Shown here piece by piece: positions 21,061 to 31,274 of a stretch of 64,000 bases of DNA (position 1 is its first letter; each line of letters opens with the position of its first letter). A model generated the notes under the pieces. The model saw only the letters and a program-made list of their open reading frames with translations, made no database searches and was not told the DNA's origin. The DNA lies in assembly GCA_009193035.1 (NCBI GenBank), contig SWDT01000012.1, positions 372,001-436,000 on the forward strand, given 5' to 3'. A program made the position numbers and the translations under genes. This DNA is from Halicephalobus mephisto (lineage: Eukaryota > Nematoda > Chromadorea > Rhabditida > Panagrolaimidae).

Positions 21061-23113
21061 TTAATTCCCTAATTCTAACTTCCTACGATTTCGTTCTTCT
21101 CTGGAGTACCTATGAGTACGGGGTTTCTTCGGTGTACTTCTCAAATCCGACTTCTGGAAGGAGATTTTCCGGAAACGAAGTTCTTGGATGGCTTCTTTGA
21201 GGACCTAAACACAGTAATCAAAAATTTAAAATTTAAAAAATAATTTACTTTTGTTCTTTGTTCTCTCGCTTTTCTTGTTTCAATAATTTCAGGTTTTTCT
21301 TCTTTTTTGGTAAAATGCCAATCAGGAACATGTTTCAAAAACGCATCCTTCCACCCAAGTTCCTTCAAGTAGACATCTTTGAGGATATTTGCCACTCTGG
21401 CGAAACTTATATCTTTCCTTCCTTGTTCCCATTTGACGTATTTCTCAATAGGTATTCTGTAAGCATTGAATCCGTCATCTGCAGCAGCGATATTCGGGGA
21501 GATCAATTGATGAGTGCTGTCGTCCTTCGTTGTACAGATTACGAAAGCCTTGAACTTACTGATGTCATCATCTAGATATCTTTTGGCATTTTTTGCGATG
21601 AAAGCCACTTCGTCGTTTTTGACTCCTGAATCCAGGACACTTCGAATTCCTCGACTTGTAATTCTCGGAGCGAAAATATGACGTTCTGTGCTGTCTCCAG
21701 AATTGAAGGGCATTATCTCATCCAAATCGTCGAATTCAGCAAGATCGAAATCGGGCAACAACCGATCAGTCGTCAATGAACTAGTCGATGGAGGGCCTAT
21801 GGAAAAGTACCAATTATTTTTCACTAGATTAGCTACGAAATCATCCATGTAGAGATTCGCAATCGACATCCGGAAAGGATTAGGGTTGAACCAGTTGTAA
21901 TCGTAGACAGTTTTCACCTGTCTAAAAAGGGAATATTAGAGTTCTATTACTGTGAAAATTTGAAATAATTATTATTGCAAAATAACCTCAGTGTCAATTT
22001 GGAGGACTTTTTTAAAATTTTTGGAATTTAGCTAAAAACAAGAAAAACGGGTTTTTGTTCGAAAATTGTCGAATTTATGTTTTCTAATTTAACTCGCTAT
22101 TGTGCGGGAATTTAAAAATCACACTATTGCAGAAAAATAAAAGTTGTCTCAACACGAAAACTTAGAACTTTTAGAAAACTTTAGAATTACCTAAAAAGTC
22201 GATTTCGTAACAATTTATCAGATTAATCATTTTTCTACTTTCATTAGTTGAACATCGGATGTGAAAAAAATTAATCTTTTTCCGATACTTTTTAAAATCA
22301 AAACTTACTTGATGAAGGCACAAATGTTTCGTTCGGAGTTCTTCAGAAGAAACCGACAATCAACAATTAACTGAGGCATTTTTTCATTTAATCTCTCTTG
22401 AGTGACTATCCTAGATCCATACATCTTGTCCACAAAACCTACAACAACGACTTCATTGTCGGGAAATAAAACTAGGACTTACTTCTAAACTCTCTGCCTC
22501 TGATATCAATGTAGTCGTAGAATCCTCGACCGTACACGACTTCACCAGCATCAAATCTTCGCTGCTTTTCTTCCAAAAACTGAAAAATAAGCCTAATTAA
22601 GGAATTTCATAACAGAAGTATTGCTAAATAAGGAATTTGGGACTTAAAAACACAATAAAATTGAAATTTTTATATTCAAAAATCCTTACTTTTCCTTTTT
22701 CGTACTTCATCGACTCGTTACATTGACTTATCATGTTTTGATTTAATTCTTGGTAGTAAATGGATCGTATGAAAGCCTCTTTTTCCACAACGTCCCTGAT
22801 GTTGAGCAAAAACAACCATTGCGAATCCGTCAACGACATGGGTACTTCGTGTGAAAGTTCTTGCATCACCTTAATAATTATGTTTTCATATATCCATTTT
22901 CCGCTGAAACATTAAACCAACCTCGATCTCAGCAATAAGTCTGCTAATTCTGTCGTTGAGTCCTCTTCTGGCACAAAATTGAAGGAACTCTTTCGAAGGA
23001 ACAGGGGATTTTGAAGTTTTGAAATTTTCTGAGTTTGTCGATAGCCTTCTCCAGGATGAATTCACCGGTAAGCATGAGACCATTCTTCTGAATAATATTC
23101 GAGGAAGATACAT
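21061..23113 (-). CDS. TRMT10C: TRM10-family SPOUT tRNA methyltransferase, mitochondrial RNase P subunit 1-like
   Basis: Six exons, 23113-22922, 22869-22690, 22579-22483, 22438-22309, 21921-21249 and 21204-21061, give 471 residues. The N-terminus looks like a mitochondrial presequence (MYLPRILFRRMVSCL, SSWRRLS). The SPOUT region holds QLIVDCRF, then after a poorly conserved middle YRIPIEKYVKWEQGRKDISF and LGWKDAFLKHVPDWHF, which match the RLPLDKYLRWEEGAKNLTL and W..A...VP blocks of TRMT10C/MRPP1. In animals this protein methylates position 9 of mitochondrial tRNAs and, with its dehydrogenase and nuclease partners, forms RNase P that cleaves tRNA 5' leaders. The C-terminus is long and basic. 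The DUGGxVD-like site of cytosolic TRM10 is poorly preserved, typical of the mitochondrial branch. Identity is from motif order, not alignment. Confidence 0.8.
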
Positions 23114-23726
23114 GTTTGTTGAAGGATTCTGAATGAAGAAAAGTAGGATTTCTTAATTTTTGTATGGAAAGTGACAGAAAAATATTTTTGGCGAAAAGTG
23201 AATGACCGCTATTTCTCATTTCTTCTTCATTTTAGTTCCCTTATTGAAACCTTTCAGCTCCAGAATCCTTCTTTTTATTATTTTTCATAACCTAACTGAA
23301 GGATTCTGAAAGGAAGGTGTCAAGGTCTTTTAGTTTATATATGAAATGTAGTGGAAAAATTCTTTTCGAAATGTGAATAATCATGATTTTCTTTTTTTCT
23401 TTCATTTTTGAACTTTTCCAGCCCCAAGCTCTTCGTTTTATTGTTGTTTGTGTCTTAATTCAAGGATTAAAGATATAGGATACCAAGGTCTTTTAGGTTA
23501 TATATGAAATATGATGGAGAATTGTGTCCGAACGTGAATAGTCGCGATTTCTTCATTTTTCTCAATTTCTGAATTCTTCCTACTTTATATTCTTTGTTTC
23601 TATATTCCTGTCCTTTTATCTTTTATACTATTAATGATGATATCCTTAAAGAGAACATACCTAAATTCATATTCATATTAGTATGTCATCTCGTTATTTC
23701 CCTGTAATTTTGTTTTTTAGGATCAA
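23114..23726 (+). repeat. spacer with three diverged tandem copies of a unit of about 170 bases
   Basis: Copies start at about 23117, 23291 and 23457. Recurrent anchors are GAAGGATTCTGAA / CAAGGATTAAAG, AAGGTCTTTTAGTTATATAT-like text, ATGAAATGTAGTGGA / ATGAAATATGATGGA, and AGTGAATGACCGC / GTGAATAATCATG / GTGAATAGTCGCG. The array fills the space between the divergent TRMT10C-like and DHX37 genes. Confidence 0.6.
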
Positions 23727-26700
23727 ATGCCTGACAACAAGGAAAAGAAAACGAAAAAAAGAAAAGCAAAGGATGAACCAACTCCAGTGACTATTGAATT
23801 CGCTTCTAGCGATGGATATTCTGCTTCAACCGGAGGAGGAGAACTCGTATTGCCGGGAACTAGGAAGAAACCGAAGAAGGAAAAACCTCAGATCCTACCC
23901 GAGAAAAAGGAAAACTTAAAGAAGAAACAACGACGAGAAGAAGTAGCCAAAGCTCTGCAGAAGCAGATATCGAAGAAAAAAGAAAAAGCTCTGACTCAGA
24001 TTCAGAAAAGAAAGGAGAAAAAACAAACTGTAAGTAATATTTACCTAAATTCCCATGAATTTCCAATTTTTCCAGTTGGAAAGCTTGTTCAAAGACCTTC
24101 AACAATATCAACTTGATGCTCCTATTGAAGGAATGGTCTCGACTGCTCATCGACAGGACAAAGTGAAGAAAGCAGGGTGAGTTTTCGTATAGGACACCCA
24201 ATTTCGTATATAAAATTTTCCAGACTGGAAGTAGAAAGAGATCCAGTGTTCCCACAGAAGGTTAGAAGTGTAGCCAGTTCTGTCGTTAATGCCAAGCCCC
24301 AAAAAATCCAAGAAAATTACTTTGAAACTGATTCCGAAGATGACGAAGAAGAGAACAATCTAGAATCCGTCGAAATTAAGCAGGAAGAATCAAATCAGTC
24401 TTCTGATGACTCTGTTGTTGAAGACAAACCTACAGTGAAGCCGGTTGTAACTCAAGAAGAAAACCCTTCAGTCAAGGCTAAGAAAGAAAGATTGGATAAA
24501 TTCTTCCAAATTCTGTCAAAAATCAAAGGCAAGAATATTCCTGTTGTTAGAGATCCAGAAATCCAAGCCAAGAGATCCAAACTTCCTATTTTCGCTGAAG
24601 AAATGCAAATTGTTGAAGCAATCAACGAGAATGCTGTCGTGATTGTTTGTAGTGAAACTGGTTCGGGTAAGACTACCCAGATTCCACAGTTTTTGTACGA
24701 ATGCGGATACACCTCTAATGGGCATCTAATCGGCATTACCGAACCAAGAAGAGTCGCTGCGATGAGCATGGCTGAACGAGTGGGAAAAGAACTTAATGAT
24801 CCAAGCACAGTGTCATTTCAGGTGAGGTTTAGTTAATTTTCACACCTACTGTAGTTCTTCTGATTTTTATTATTTCAGATCCGTTTCGAAGGTAATCGGA
24901 CAGATGAAACAAAGATCCTCTTCATGACTGATGGTGTTTTGTTGAAGGAACTACAATCGGACTTGATGCTTTCGAAATATTCAGTCATTATCATTGATGA
25001 AGCTCACGAGAGATCTATGTACTCTGATGTCTTGATTGGTTTGCTTTCTAGGATCTGTTTTCTCAGGGCAAAAAAAGAATTCCCCTTGAAGTTGATAATC
25101 ATGTCTGCTACTTTGAGATTGGCGGATTTTACACAGAAACGTTTATTTCCTCAGTTGACTCCTAAGGTAATCAAGGTCGAAGCTCGACAATTCCCAGTTC
25201 AAATTCATTTTGAAAGACGAACTCCGGAGGACTACCTTGAAGCTGCTTACAAGAAGGTCTGTAATATCCATGAAAAACTTCCAGATGGAGCTATTCTGGT
25301 TTTTTTGAGTGGTCAGAATGAAGTCAAGAGATTGCTGAAATTGTTGACATCAAGATATCCTATGAGAGGAGCTTTAGCTAGAGGCCATTTGAATAAGAAG
25401 AAATTGGAGAAAAAAGAAAGAGTTAAATTATCAAATTATTCTGAAGAAGCTAAGAAACTTTTGAGTGGAAAATCGGTAGAACATTCTTCTCATTCTAGTG
25501 ATGAGACAAAAGCTGATTTTGAAGAACTTGGAACTGCTGATTGTGCTCTTCTGGATGACGATTTGGATGAATTAGAACTGTTTTCTGGTAATCTACCTCC
25601 ACCACCTCTGGGTATGTCTCCATTGTATTGTCTTCCTTTGTATTCTTTACTTTCATCTGTTAAACAACAACGAGTTTTTGAACTGCCTCCGGAAGGAACA
25701 AGAATGTGTGTTATTGCTACTAATGTTGCCGAAACTTCCTTAACTATTCCGAATATTCGTTATGTTGTGGATTCAGGTAAAGAAAAAAGGAGAGATTATG
25801 ACCCGATTACTGGAGTTTCTCAATTTAATGTTCATTGGATTTCCCAAGCAAGTGCAGAACAAAGATCAGGACGTGCTGGTCGTGTTCAAGCTGGACATGC
25901 TTATAGATTGTATTCTTCTCCAATGTTTGAAGATTTTGTTAAATTTTCAAATCCAGAAATTTTAAACAAGCCTGTAGATCAACTTGTTCTTCATCTAAAG
26001 TCGATGAATATTGTCAAAGTATCGAATTTCCCATTTCCAACTCCTCCAGATTCTGATCAATTGGAAGCAGCGGAAAAAAGACTGACATTACTTGGTGCTT
26101 TGACCGTAGAGGGGAAGGTAAATTTAATAATTTTCAATTTGAGGATGATTTAAAATTTTAGAAAGATGCGAAAATTACGACTTTGGGAAGAACGCTTTCG
26201 TTATTTCCTCTAGCTCCACCATTTGCAAAAATGTTAGCAATGGCAAATCAACATGGATTAATGCCTTATGCGATTTATCTGGTTTCTGCTTTGTCTGTTC
26301 GAGAACCTATGATTCATGTTGCTAGAGCTGCATCAGAAAATAATTCAATTGAGGCGCAGAAAAAAATGAAAGAAATTTTAAAACAACGACAATCGTGGTG
26401 TGGTAATGGTCAAAGTAGAAGATTAGGAGATTTGTCAGTTTTATTAAAAGCATTGGGAGCTGCTGATTTTGGACAAATGTCTCCAAGAGAATGTGAAAAT
26501 TTGGGTTTGAGATTTAAAGCTGTTGTTGAGATTAGAAAAATGAGAAGACAATTAGTGAATTTGATTAATAGTTCATGTAATTTGAAAAAGGAACTAATTA
26601 TGGATACTCAATTGGAACCTCCTACTGAAGAACAATGTAGAATGTTAAGACAGATTTTGATTGCTTGTTTACCGAATCAAATTGCTAAAAGAATAGATCA

Positions 26701-27343
26701 AGGTGAAGGAGGTGAACAAGTACCCCAAGGAGCGTATCAATGTCAACTGTTAGAAGAATATGTTTTTATTGATTCGTCGTCAATGTTATTCAAAGACTTG
26801 CCAGATTATGTTTTGTATCAAGAAATAGTTCAATTTGGACAGAAAAAATGTCTGCAAAATGTGATTATGGTTGAATTAGAATGGCTACCACAATTGGCTG
26901 AACCTTATTGTGAATTTAATATGCCGGATATTGAGAAAGAACAGCCGTTTTTTGATGAAATTTCAGGTAAAGTTGTCCAGAAAACGGAAATAATGTTTGG
27001 AGAAAGGAAATGGAAACTTCCATCAATGAATCGTCAAATGCCTGTTGATATTAATCATTATAAGTATTTTGCGAAATTCTTCCTTGGAGGTCAAGTGTGC
27101 CCGAAATTGGAAAAAAATGTTTCTATTATGTTAGCACCACCGGATACAATGATCAAGCCTTGGGCTAAATTGCAAAAGAAAACAGATAGACTTCTAAATG
27201 CTTTGATTGGGGAAGAAGTTTTGACGAAGAAGAAGTTACTAGAAGTCTGGGAAAAATCTGAAGAGTACTTGTTAGAGGAATACCTTGAATGGTTGCCTGT
27301 TAGTGTTCATGATAAAATCAGAATAGAATGGCCACCAGTATAG
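23727..27343 (+). CDS. rha-2: DEAH-box RNA helicase DHX37 (yeast Dhr1)
   Basis: Five exons, 23727-24029, 24076-24176, 24224-24821, 24879-26117 and 26162-27343, give 1140 residues, close to human DHX37. The N-terminus is Lys-rich and acidic. The helicase core shows motif [13 protein letters not shown] near residue 280, motif Ib TEPRRVAA, motif [12 protein letters not shown] near 374, motif III MSATL, motif [12 protein letters not shown] and motif [10 protein letters not shown]. Ratchet/HA2, OB-fold and a C-terminal extension follow. DHX37 displaces U3 snoRNA from pre-rRNA during small-subunit assembly in the nucleolus. An acidic insertion ([23 protein letters not shown]) between the RecA lobes is typical of DHX37 rather than splicing DEAH proteins. 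I recall the C. elegans orthologue as rha-2. Confidence 0.93.
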
Positions 27344-27353
27344 TTGTTTTTGT

Positions 27354-27605
27354 TTTGTTGAGTTTAAATATTTTATAAGATGATTATAAATAAGCTGGAA
27401 AATGACGAAATGAGTAGGGTTGTTGGTAGATGGGTCCTTGGAGGGGACAGAGAGAGGATCGGGAGCTGCAATGAGGGTCCAGATATAACTCACTTTTGGC
27501 AACCTACGTAAGGAATGGCACAGGCTTCCATATCACAGCAATTATAAGTGTACTCGAAATTCGTTTCCGGAATCTTACGATAAACCGGCATTGACAAATT
27601 ACGTT
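27354..27605 (-). pseudogene. truncated copy of the Cys-rich secreted gene's last exon
   Basis: These roughly 250 bases are almost identical to 30451-30702 (offset 3097), with only a few substitutions such as AAGTGTACTC versus AAGTATACTC. On the minus strand it encodes the end of the protein at 30587 (MPVYRKIPETNFEYTYN, then CCDMEACAIPYVGCQK and stop) but lacks signal peptide, first exon and splice sites. Similarity stops abruptly at both ends. It is a recent duplicated fragment and is probably not expressed as a protein. Confidence 0.75.
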
Positions 27606-28743
27606 CTTTGTAAACTAGTTAATGAAGATTGAAAATATAATTCTCAATATTTTAAAGTTCATATAAATCCTGAATTATTTTCTGACGCTTTTGTAAAATT
27701 CGAATTTAATCTTAGATGACCGTATGACGATGTTTAGAATTTACGAAATTTAAAAAATAATCAAAGATCAATTAAATCTTTGGAATTTCAATTTTGAAAA
27801 AATTTTAACATGTTTGGTTTAAAAAAATTTTTTTGTAAAAAATTCAAGTATAATTTTTTTAATTTAATTTCGTGTTTGAAACAGTGATTCAATGTTTTTT
27901 CTCTTTGCCGAATTTTTTGCTGATTTTTCGGTAGTAAATTGATAAAAGGTCACGAATTTTCCGAGAACCCGTTTCAATGTAGGTGCTTCATGAAGGAAAT
28001 TGAAAATGATTTTTCGTTTACTTCAAGGCATGTAGACCTTGATCAAATGTAGCGAATATTTTGCGCATTGATGACATGTTTGATCATCAAAAACCAAAAC
28101 ACGGTTTAAGGAAATAAAATTTCCAAAATAACAATTCTACGTATGGTACCATATTTAAGAAAATTTAAAATATAATTTGAAAACTACAGTATATTAAATT
28201 ATAGTAAGTATAAAATTTTATTGCAATTACTGTAAATTGAAAAAGAATTCATTTTTCAATAATGAAAGAAATGTTTTTCGTTACAGAAAGTCCCATTCAT
28301 GAATGAGAAGATTGCAGATTCATACTGTAGCAATAGTCCCCTACTATTGTTTATTGTTTTCTCATATTATCGAAGATCAACATTTAGGGATTCGAATTTG
28401 ATTAAAGACAAGTTTCCTGAAGGTTATGATTGCGATTTTGAAGATGTTTATCAAACGAGAAGTGTTTCGGGCACTTTGTAGGTCATGGAACAGGCTAAAC
28501 GTTATCTTCAATCCTTATGGTATCCACATCTGCTCTCAAATTCCTAATTATTGTGTTTTTAATTTTCTTTCATTAATTTTGTTCAATTTCTAAAAGCATA
28601 AACTGTTTACAAGCAATAAAAGTTAATTTTTATTTCTCCTTTACAAAAGCAAAATTTCTTTAAAAATTTAAATTTAAAAAAATTATGATTTTACAAGAGA
28701 CAATTTCAGATGTTTTGGTTCCTTTTTCAGATATATTAGTTTC
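27606..28743. other. intergenic spacer with an unassigned open frame at 28299-28481
   Basis: Mostly AT-rich. A TTACAG acceptor-like site ends at 28286. The plus-strand frame from 28299 to a stop at 28481 has non-repetitive composition towards its end (IKDKFPEGYDCDFEDVYQTR). No upstream exon that would make a gene is visible, so this could be a relic exon. Confidence 0.35.
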
Positions 28744-28845
28744 TTATTTTCCGGGCTTTGGGGGAACGATAGGAGCAATTGGAGGAGGTGTGACGGCCAT
28801 CATGAGGGCAAGAACAACGAGATAGATGAAGACGAAGATTCTCAT
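28744..28845 (-). CDS. 33-residue secreted peptide precursor, proline-rich
   Basis: A single short frame encodes a signal peptide (MRIFVFIYLVVLALMMAV) followed by a short Pro-rich tail, TPPPIAPIVPPKPGK, and a stop. The final Gly-Lys could serve as a C-terminal amidation signal after removal of Lys, giving a peptide ending in Pro-amide; that is inference. A TATAAATA box sits about 52 bases upstream of the ATG, which would place transcription start roughly 25 bases before the ATG. TATA boxes are uncommon upstream of nematode housekeeping genes and common for short, strongly induced or tissue-specific ones. I recognise no family; short Pro-rich secreted peptides occur among nematode immune and neuropeptide-like products. 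Confidence 0.6.
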   Translation of the reverse strand: MRIFVFIYLVVLALMMAVTPPPIAPIVPPKPGK

Positions 28846-29179
28846 TTTCAGTTGACTTCAGTAGATTGACTGATTATCAATTTTGAAATCGGATTGTATT
28901 TATACTAGTTTCCCAAGGACGGCATTCTGCATCAAAACAAATTTCTCAATGGGCGGGTTCTAAATTATTTGTTGTGACGGAAACTCGCAAAACTTCCAAG
29001 ACATTGATCAATTTCCTTCTTTAAATAAAGATCAACGTACATAATTCAGCATCGAATACTAATAACCTTACTTGTAATTTTATAAGCACTCAATAGATCA
29101 CTTTGTGCTGAATTCAACTATATATAGCACTTAAAAATTACAATGTCGTAAGTGAATAAATCTGTTGCGTCAAGACCAC
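28846..29179. other. promoter side of the small peptide gene and spacer
   Basis: Besides the TATA box at 28897-28904 I see nothing that can be assigned. The LINE remnant begins at about 29180. Confidence 0.4.
28897..28904 (-). promoter_or_regulatory. TATA box of the small secreted peptide gene
   Basis: The minus-strand octamer TATAAATA lies 52 bases upstream of the ATG at 28845. Spacing suits a short 5' leader of about 25 bases. Confidence 0.5.
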
Positions 29180-30050
29180 TGCTGACACTACGGAATTCTT
29201 TGATATAAACACAAGAGTCAGACAATGATGTGTACTCTCTTCCTGCTTGTTATAAACTTCGTTATGAAGAGAACAATGACTAATCCACAGTGGGGCATCC
29301 CATGAGGAGACCAAACTCAGCTGATTGATCTCGGCTTTGCAGATGATATAGTATTGTTGACCAGAACCAAACCGAACCTCCAAGAAATGACCACCAAATT
29401 AGCAATCGAGGCAGCAAGAGTTGGATTAAGAATCAGCAGTGAGAAGTCGGAAGTAGTGTGCGTCAGCCGCCGAACGAAAGCAAGGATTATCATCGGAAAC
29501 CAAGAAATTGTAGAAGTCAACCAGTTTACTTACCTTGGAAGAAAAATTACCAGTCAAGGAAGAACTGAGAAAGACGTAAAGTTGAGAATAGGAAAAGCAA
29601 CTGAGACATCGAAGAATGCAGAAAATTTGAACATTCAGATCGATCAACACCGCAACCAAAATCCGTCTTTTCAGCACCACAGTCCTATCAACTGTAATGT
29701 ATGCCAGTGAGATGTGGAAAAGTACAACAAAAATGAACCAGAAACCTAATACTTTCCAACAGAGGTGTCTATGGAAAATTCTTGGCATCAAATATCTAAA
29801 CCACACGACAAACGAAGAGGTCCTTTGGCGAAGTCAATCAAGACTGCAGGAAGCAGTTGCAGAAAGATGGATGAGTTTTGCCGACAAAATCTTGAGACTA
29901 TCAGGGAACTATCACCCGAAGAAGGCAATGAGCTGGATCCCACAAAGAAGAAAGAGGAAATGAGACAGACCAAGGAGAACATGGAGATCAACTCTACAAG
30001 AAGATGTACGCTTGTTGCTCATAAGTGCTTGCACAACAGGAAATAAATAA
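29180..30050 (+). mobile_element. decayed non-LTR retrotransposon (LINE) reverse transcriptase fragment
   Basis: Conceptual translation, across stops and at least one frameshift, follows the order of LINE endonuclease/reverse transcriptases. It shows an RVRQ-CVLS block near 29210, then DLGFADDIVLL with the catalytic FADD at 29336-29347, a conserved YLGRKITSQGRTEKDVKLRIGKA block, a shift to VMYASEMWK, QRCLWKILGIKY and NEEVLWRS, and a basic WIPQRRKRK terminus. The first part is truncated and the frame changes between about 29610 and 29680, so no functional protein can be made. RTE- or CR1-like clades fit best. No poly(A) tail or target-site duplication was found. Confidence 0.85.
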
Positions 30051-30450
30051 AATAAAGTGGACAAATAGTTTGAAAAGCATTTCGTGATCAAGTCCAGAAA
30101 ATCGTTTGATTTAGTCAATAAGAAATTTGGTAAACGGGATTATATTCATTAAAATCAAAAGGTTCTTGCATATTAATTGATATGAAAATCATTCACTTCC
30201 ATCAACGCTGGATGAGACATGATATATTTTGCTAATGCATCAACATGATTTTTATTAAACTTTTTTGTAATCTTGCAGAATAAGAGAGTCGATTTACTTG
30301 ACATTGAAATGTAATATTGATTACATTATTGTATGAAGAGTAGCTAAATCTGTAAATTGCAATTCCAAGAAAGAAAAACCACTAAAGTATCCAAAAATAC
30401 AAACACAACTAAATTATGAAGACGTAGATTCTTTAGTTCTTAGAGGTTAC
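30051..30450. other. spacer after the LINE remnant
   Basis: AT-rich and without a credible open frame or repeat. It ends where the 252-base duplicated block begins at 30451. Confidence 0.5.
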
Positions 30451-30586
30451 TTTGTTGAGTTTAAATATTTTATAAGATGATTATAAATAAGCTGGAAAAT
30501 GACGAAATGAGTAGGGTTGTTGGTAGATGGGTCCTTGGAGGGGACAGAGAGAGGATCGGGAGCTGCAATGAGGGTCCAGATATAAC

Positions 30587-31017
30587 TCACTTTTGGCAAC
30601 CTACGTAAGGAATGGCACAGGCTTCCATATCACAGCAATTATAAGTATACTCGAAATTCGTTTCCGGAATCTTACGATAAACCGGCATCGACAAATTACA
30701 TTCTATATGAACTGGCTGATGTAAGTTGTAATTCACATCATTGTAGACGTTATCCACACAATCATTTATCGCCATTGATGAAAACGAATCTATAACTATT
30801 ATTAACGATAAAATAAATTAAAATTACTTTCGCCTGTCATTAACCAGAATCTTCCGCCGAAACAGTAATTGTTGCAACTCACAGTAATTGTTTGAGAATT
30901 CTCAGCGTTTTTAGAAAAATAATTGTAAATAACTCCACTACCGATGGATATTTCGCGTTTGCATGTCCTGGATTCTGATTCCTTCAGAAATAACAGAAAA
31001 AGAAAAATCAGAAACAT
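30587..31017 (-). CDS. small Cys-rich secreted protein (Ly6/ET-module-like)
   Basis: Two exons, 31017-30828 and 30789-30587, with a 38-base intron encode 130 residues. The signal peptide is MFLIFLFLLFLKESES. The mature part has about ten cysteines: TCKRE, VSCNNYC, NDC, IEC, NCCDMEAC and GCQK. A compact all-Cys domain ending in CCDxxxC resembles the three-finger/Ly6 or the nematode ET-module style, in which a C-terminal CC-x-x-D/N-x-C cluster is typical. I cannot assign a family firmly. The last exon is duplicated 3.1 kb away at 27354-27605 as a fragment. Trans-splicing or signal-peptide processing is assumed, not seen. Confidence 0.65.
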
Positions 31018-31207
31018 CGAATTCGAATTTTTCGCACAATTGTAAAAAGAAAAAATAATAAAAATAAACCTTTTACAGCCATTTCTGTTTTCTTTAGTTG
31101 AATAAATACAATTTATCAGCAAAAATCAACATTACAGAATTTAAAAATTTGGAAAAAATGTCTGCGGCAATATTCTAAAAACTTACAAAATCGTCGAATT
31201 CCTCGTT

Positions 31208-31234
31208 TTTGGCGTTTTGTCTTCCTTTGCCAAA
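31208..31234 (+). promoter_or_regulatory. dyad promoter motif TTTGGC(N15)GCCAAA upstream of NLE1
   Basis: TTTGGC and its complement GCCAAA are separated by 15 bases of pyrimidine-rich text, about 40 bases before the NLE1 start. The same 27-base arrangement, with nearly the same spacer, recurs at 44603-44629 and 44782-44808. Confidence 0.5.
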
Positions 31235-31274
31235 CGACAAAGTTCTTCGTTTTTTTTGTTCTTTTTCAATTTCG

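Noticed and set aside
30563..30590. Second possible 28-base intron (GTGAGT...TTGCAG) at the end of the Cys-rich gene
   Set aside because: The gene already ends sensibly at the TGA at 30587-30589; splicing would add only an unconserved tail. I do not count it as support for 28-base introns.
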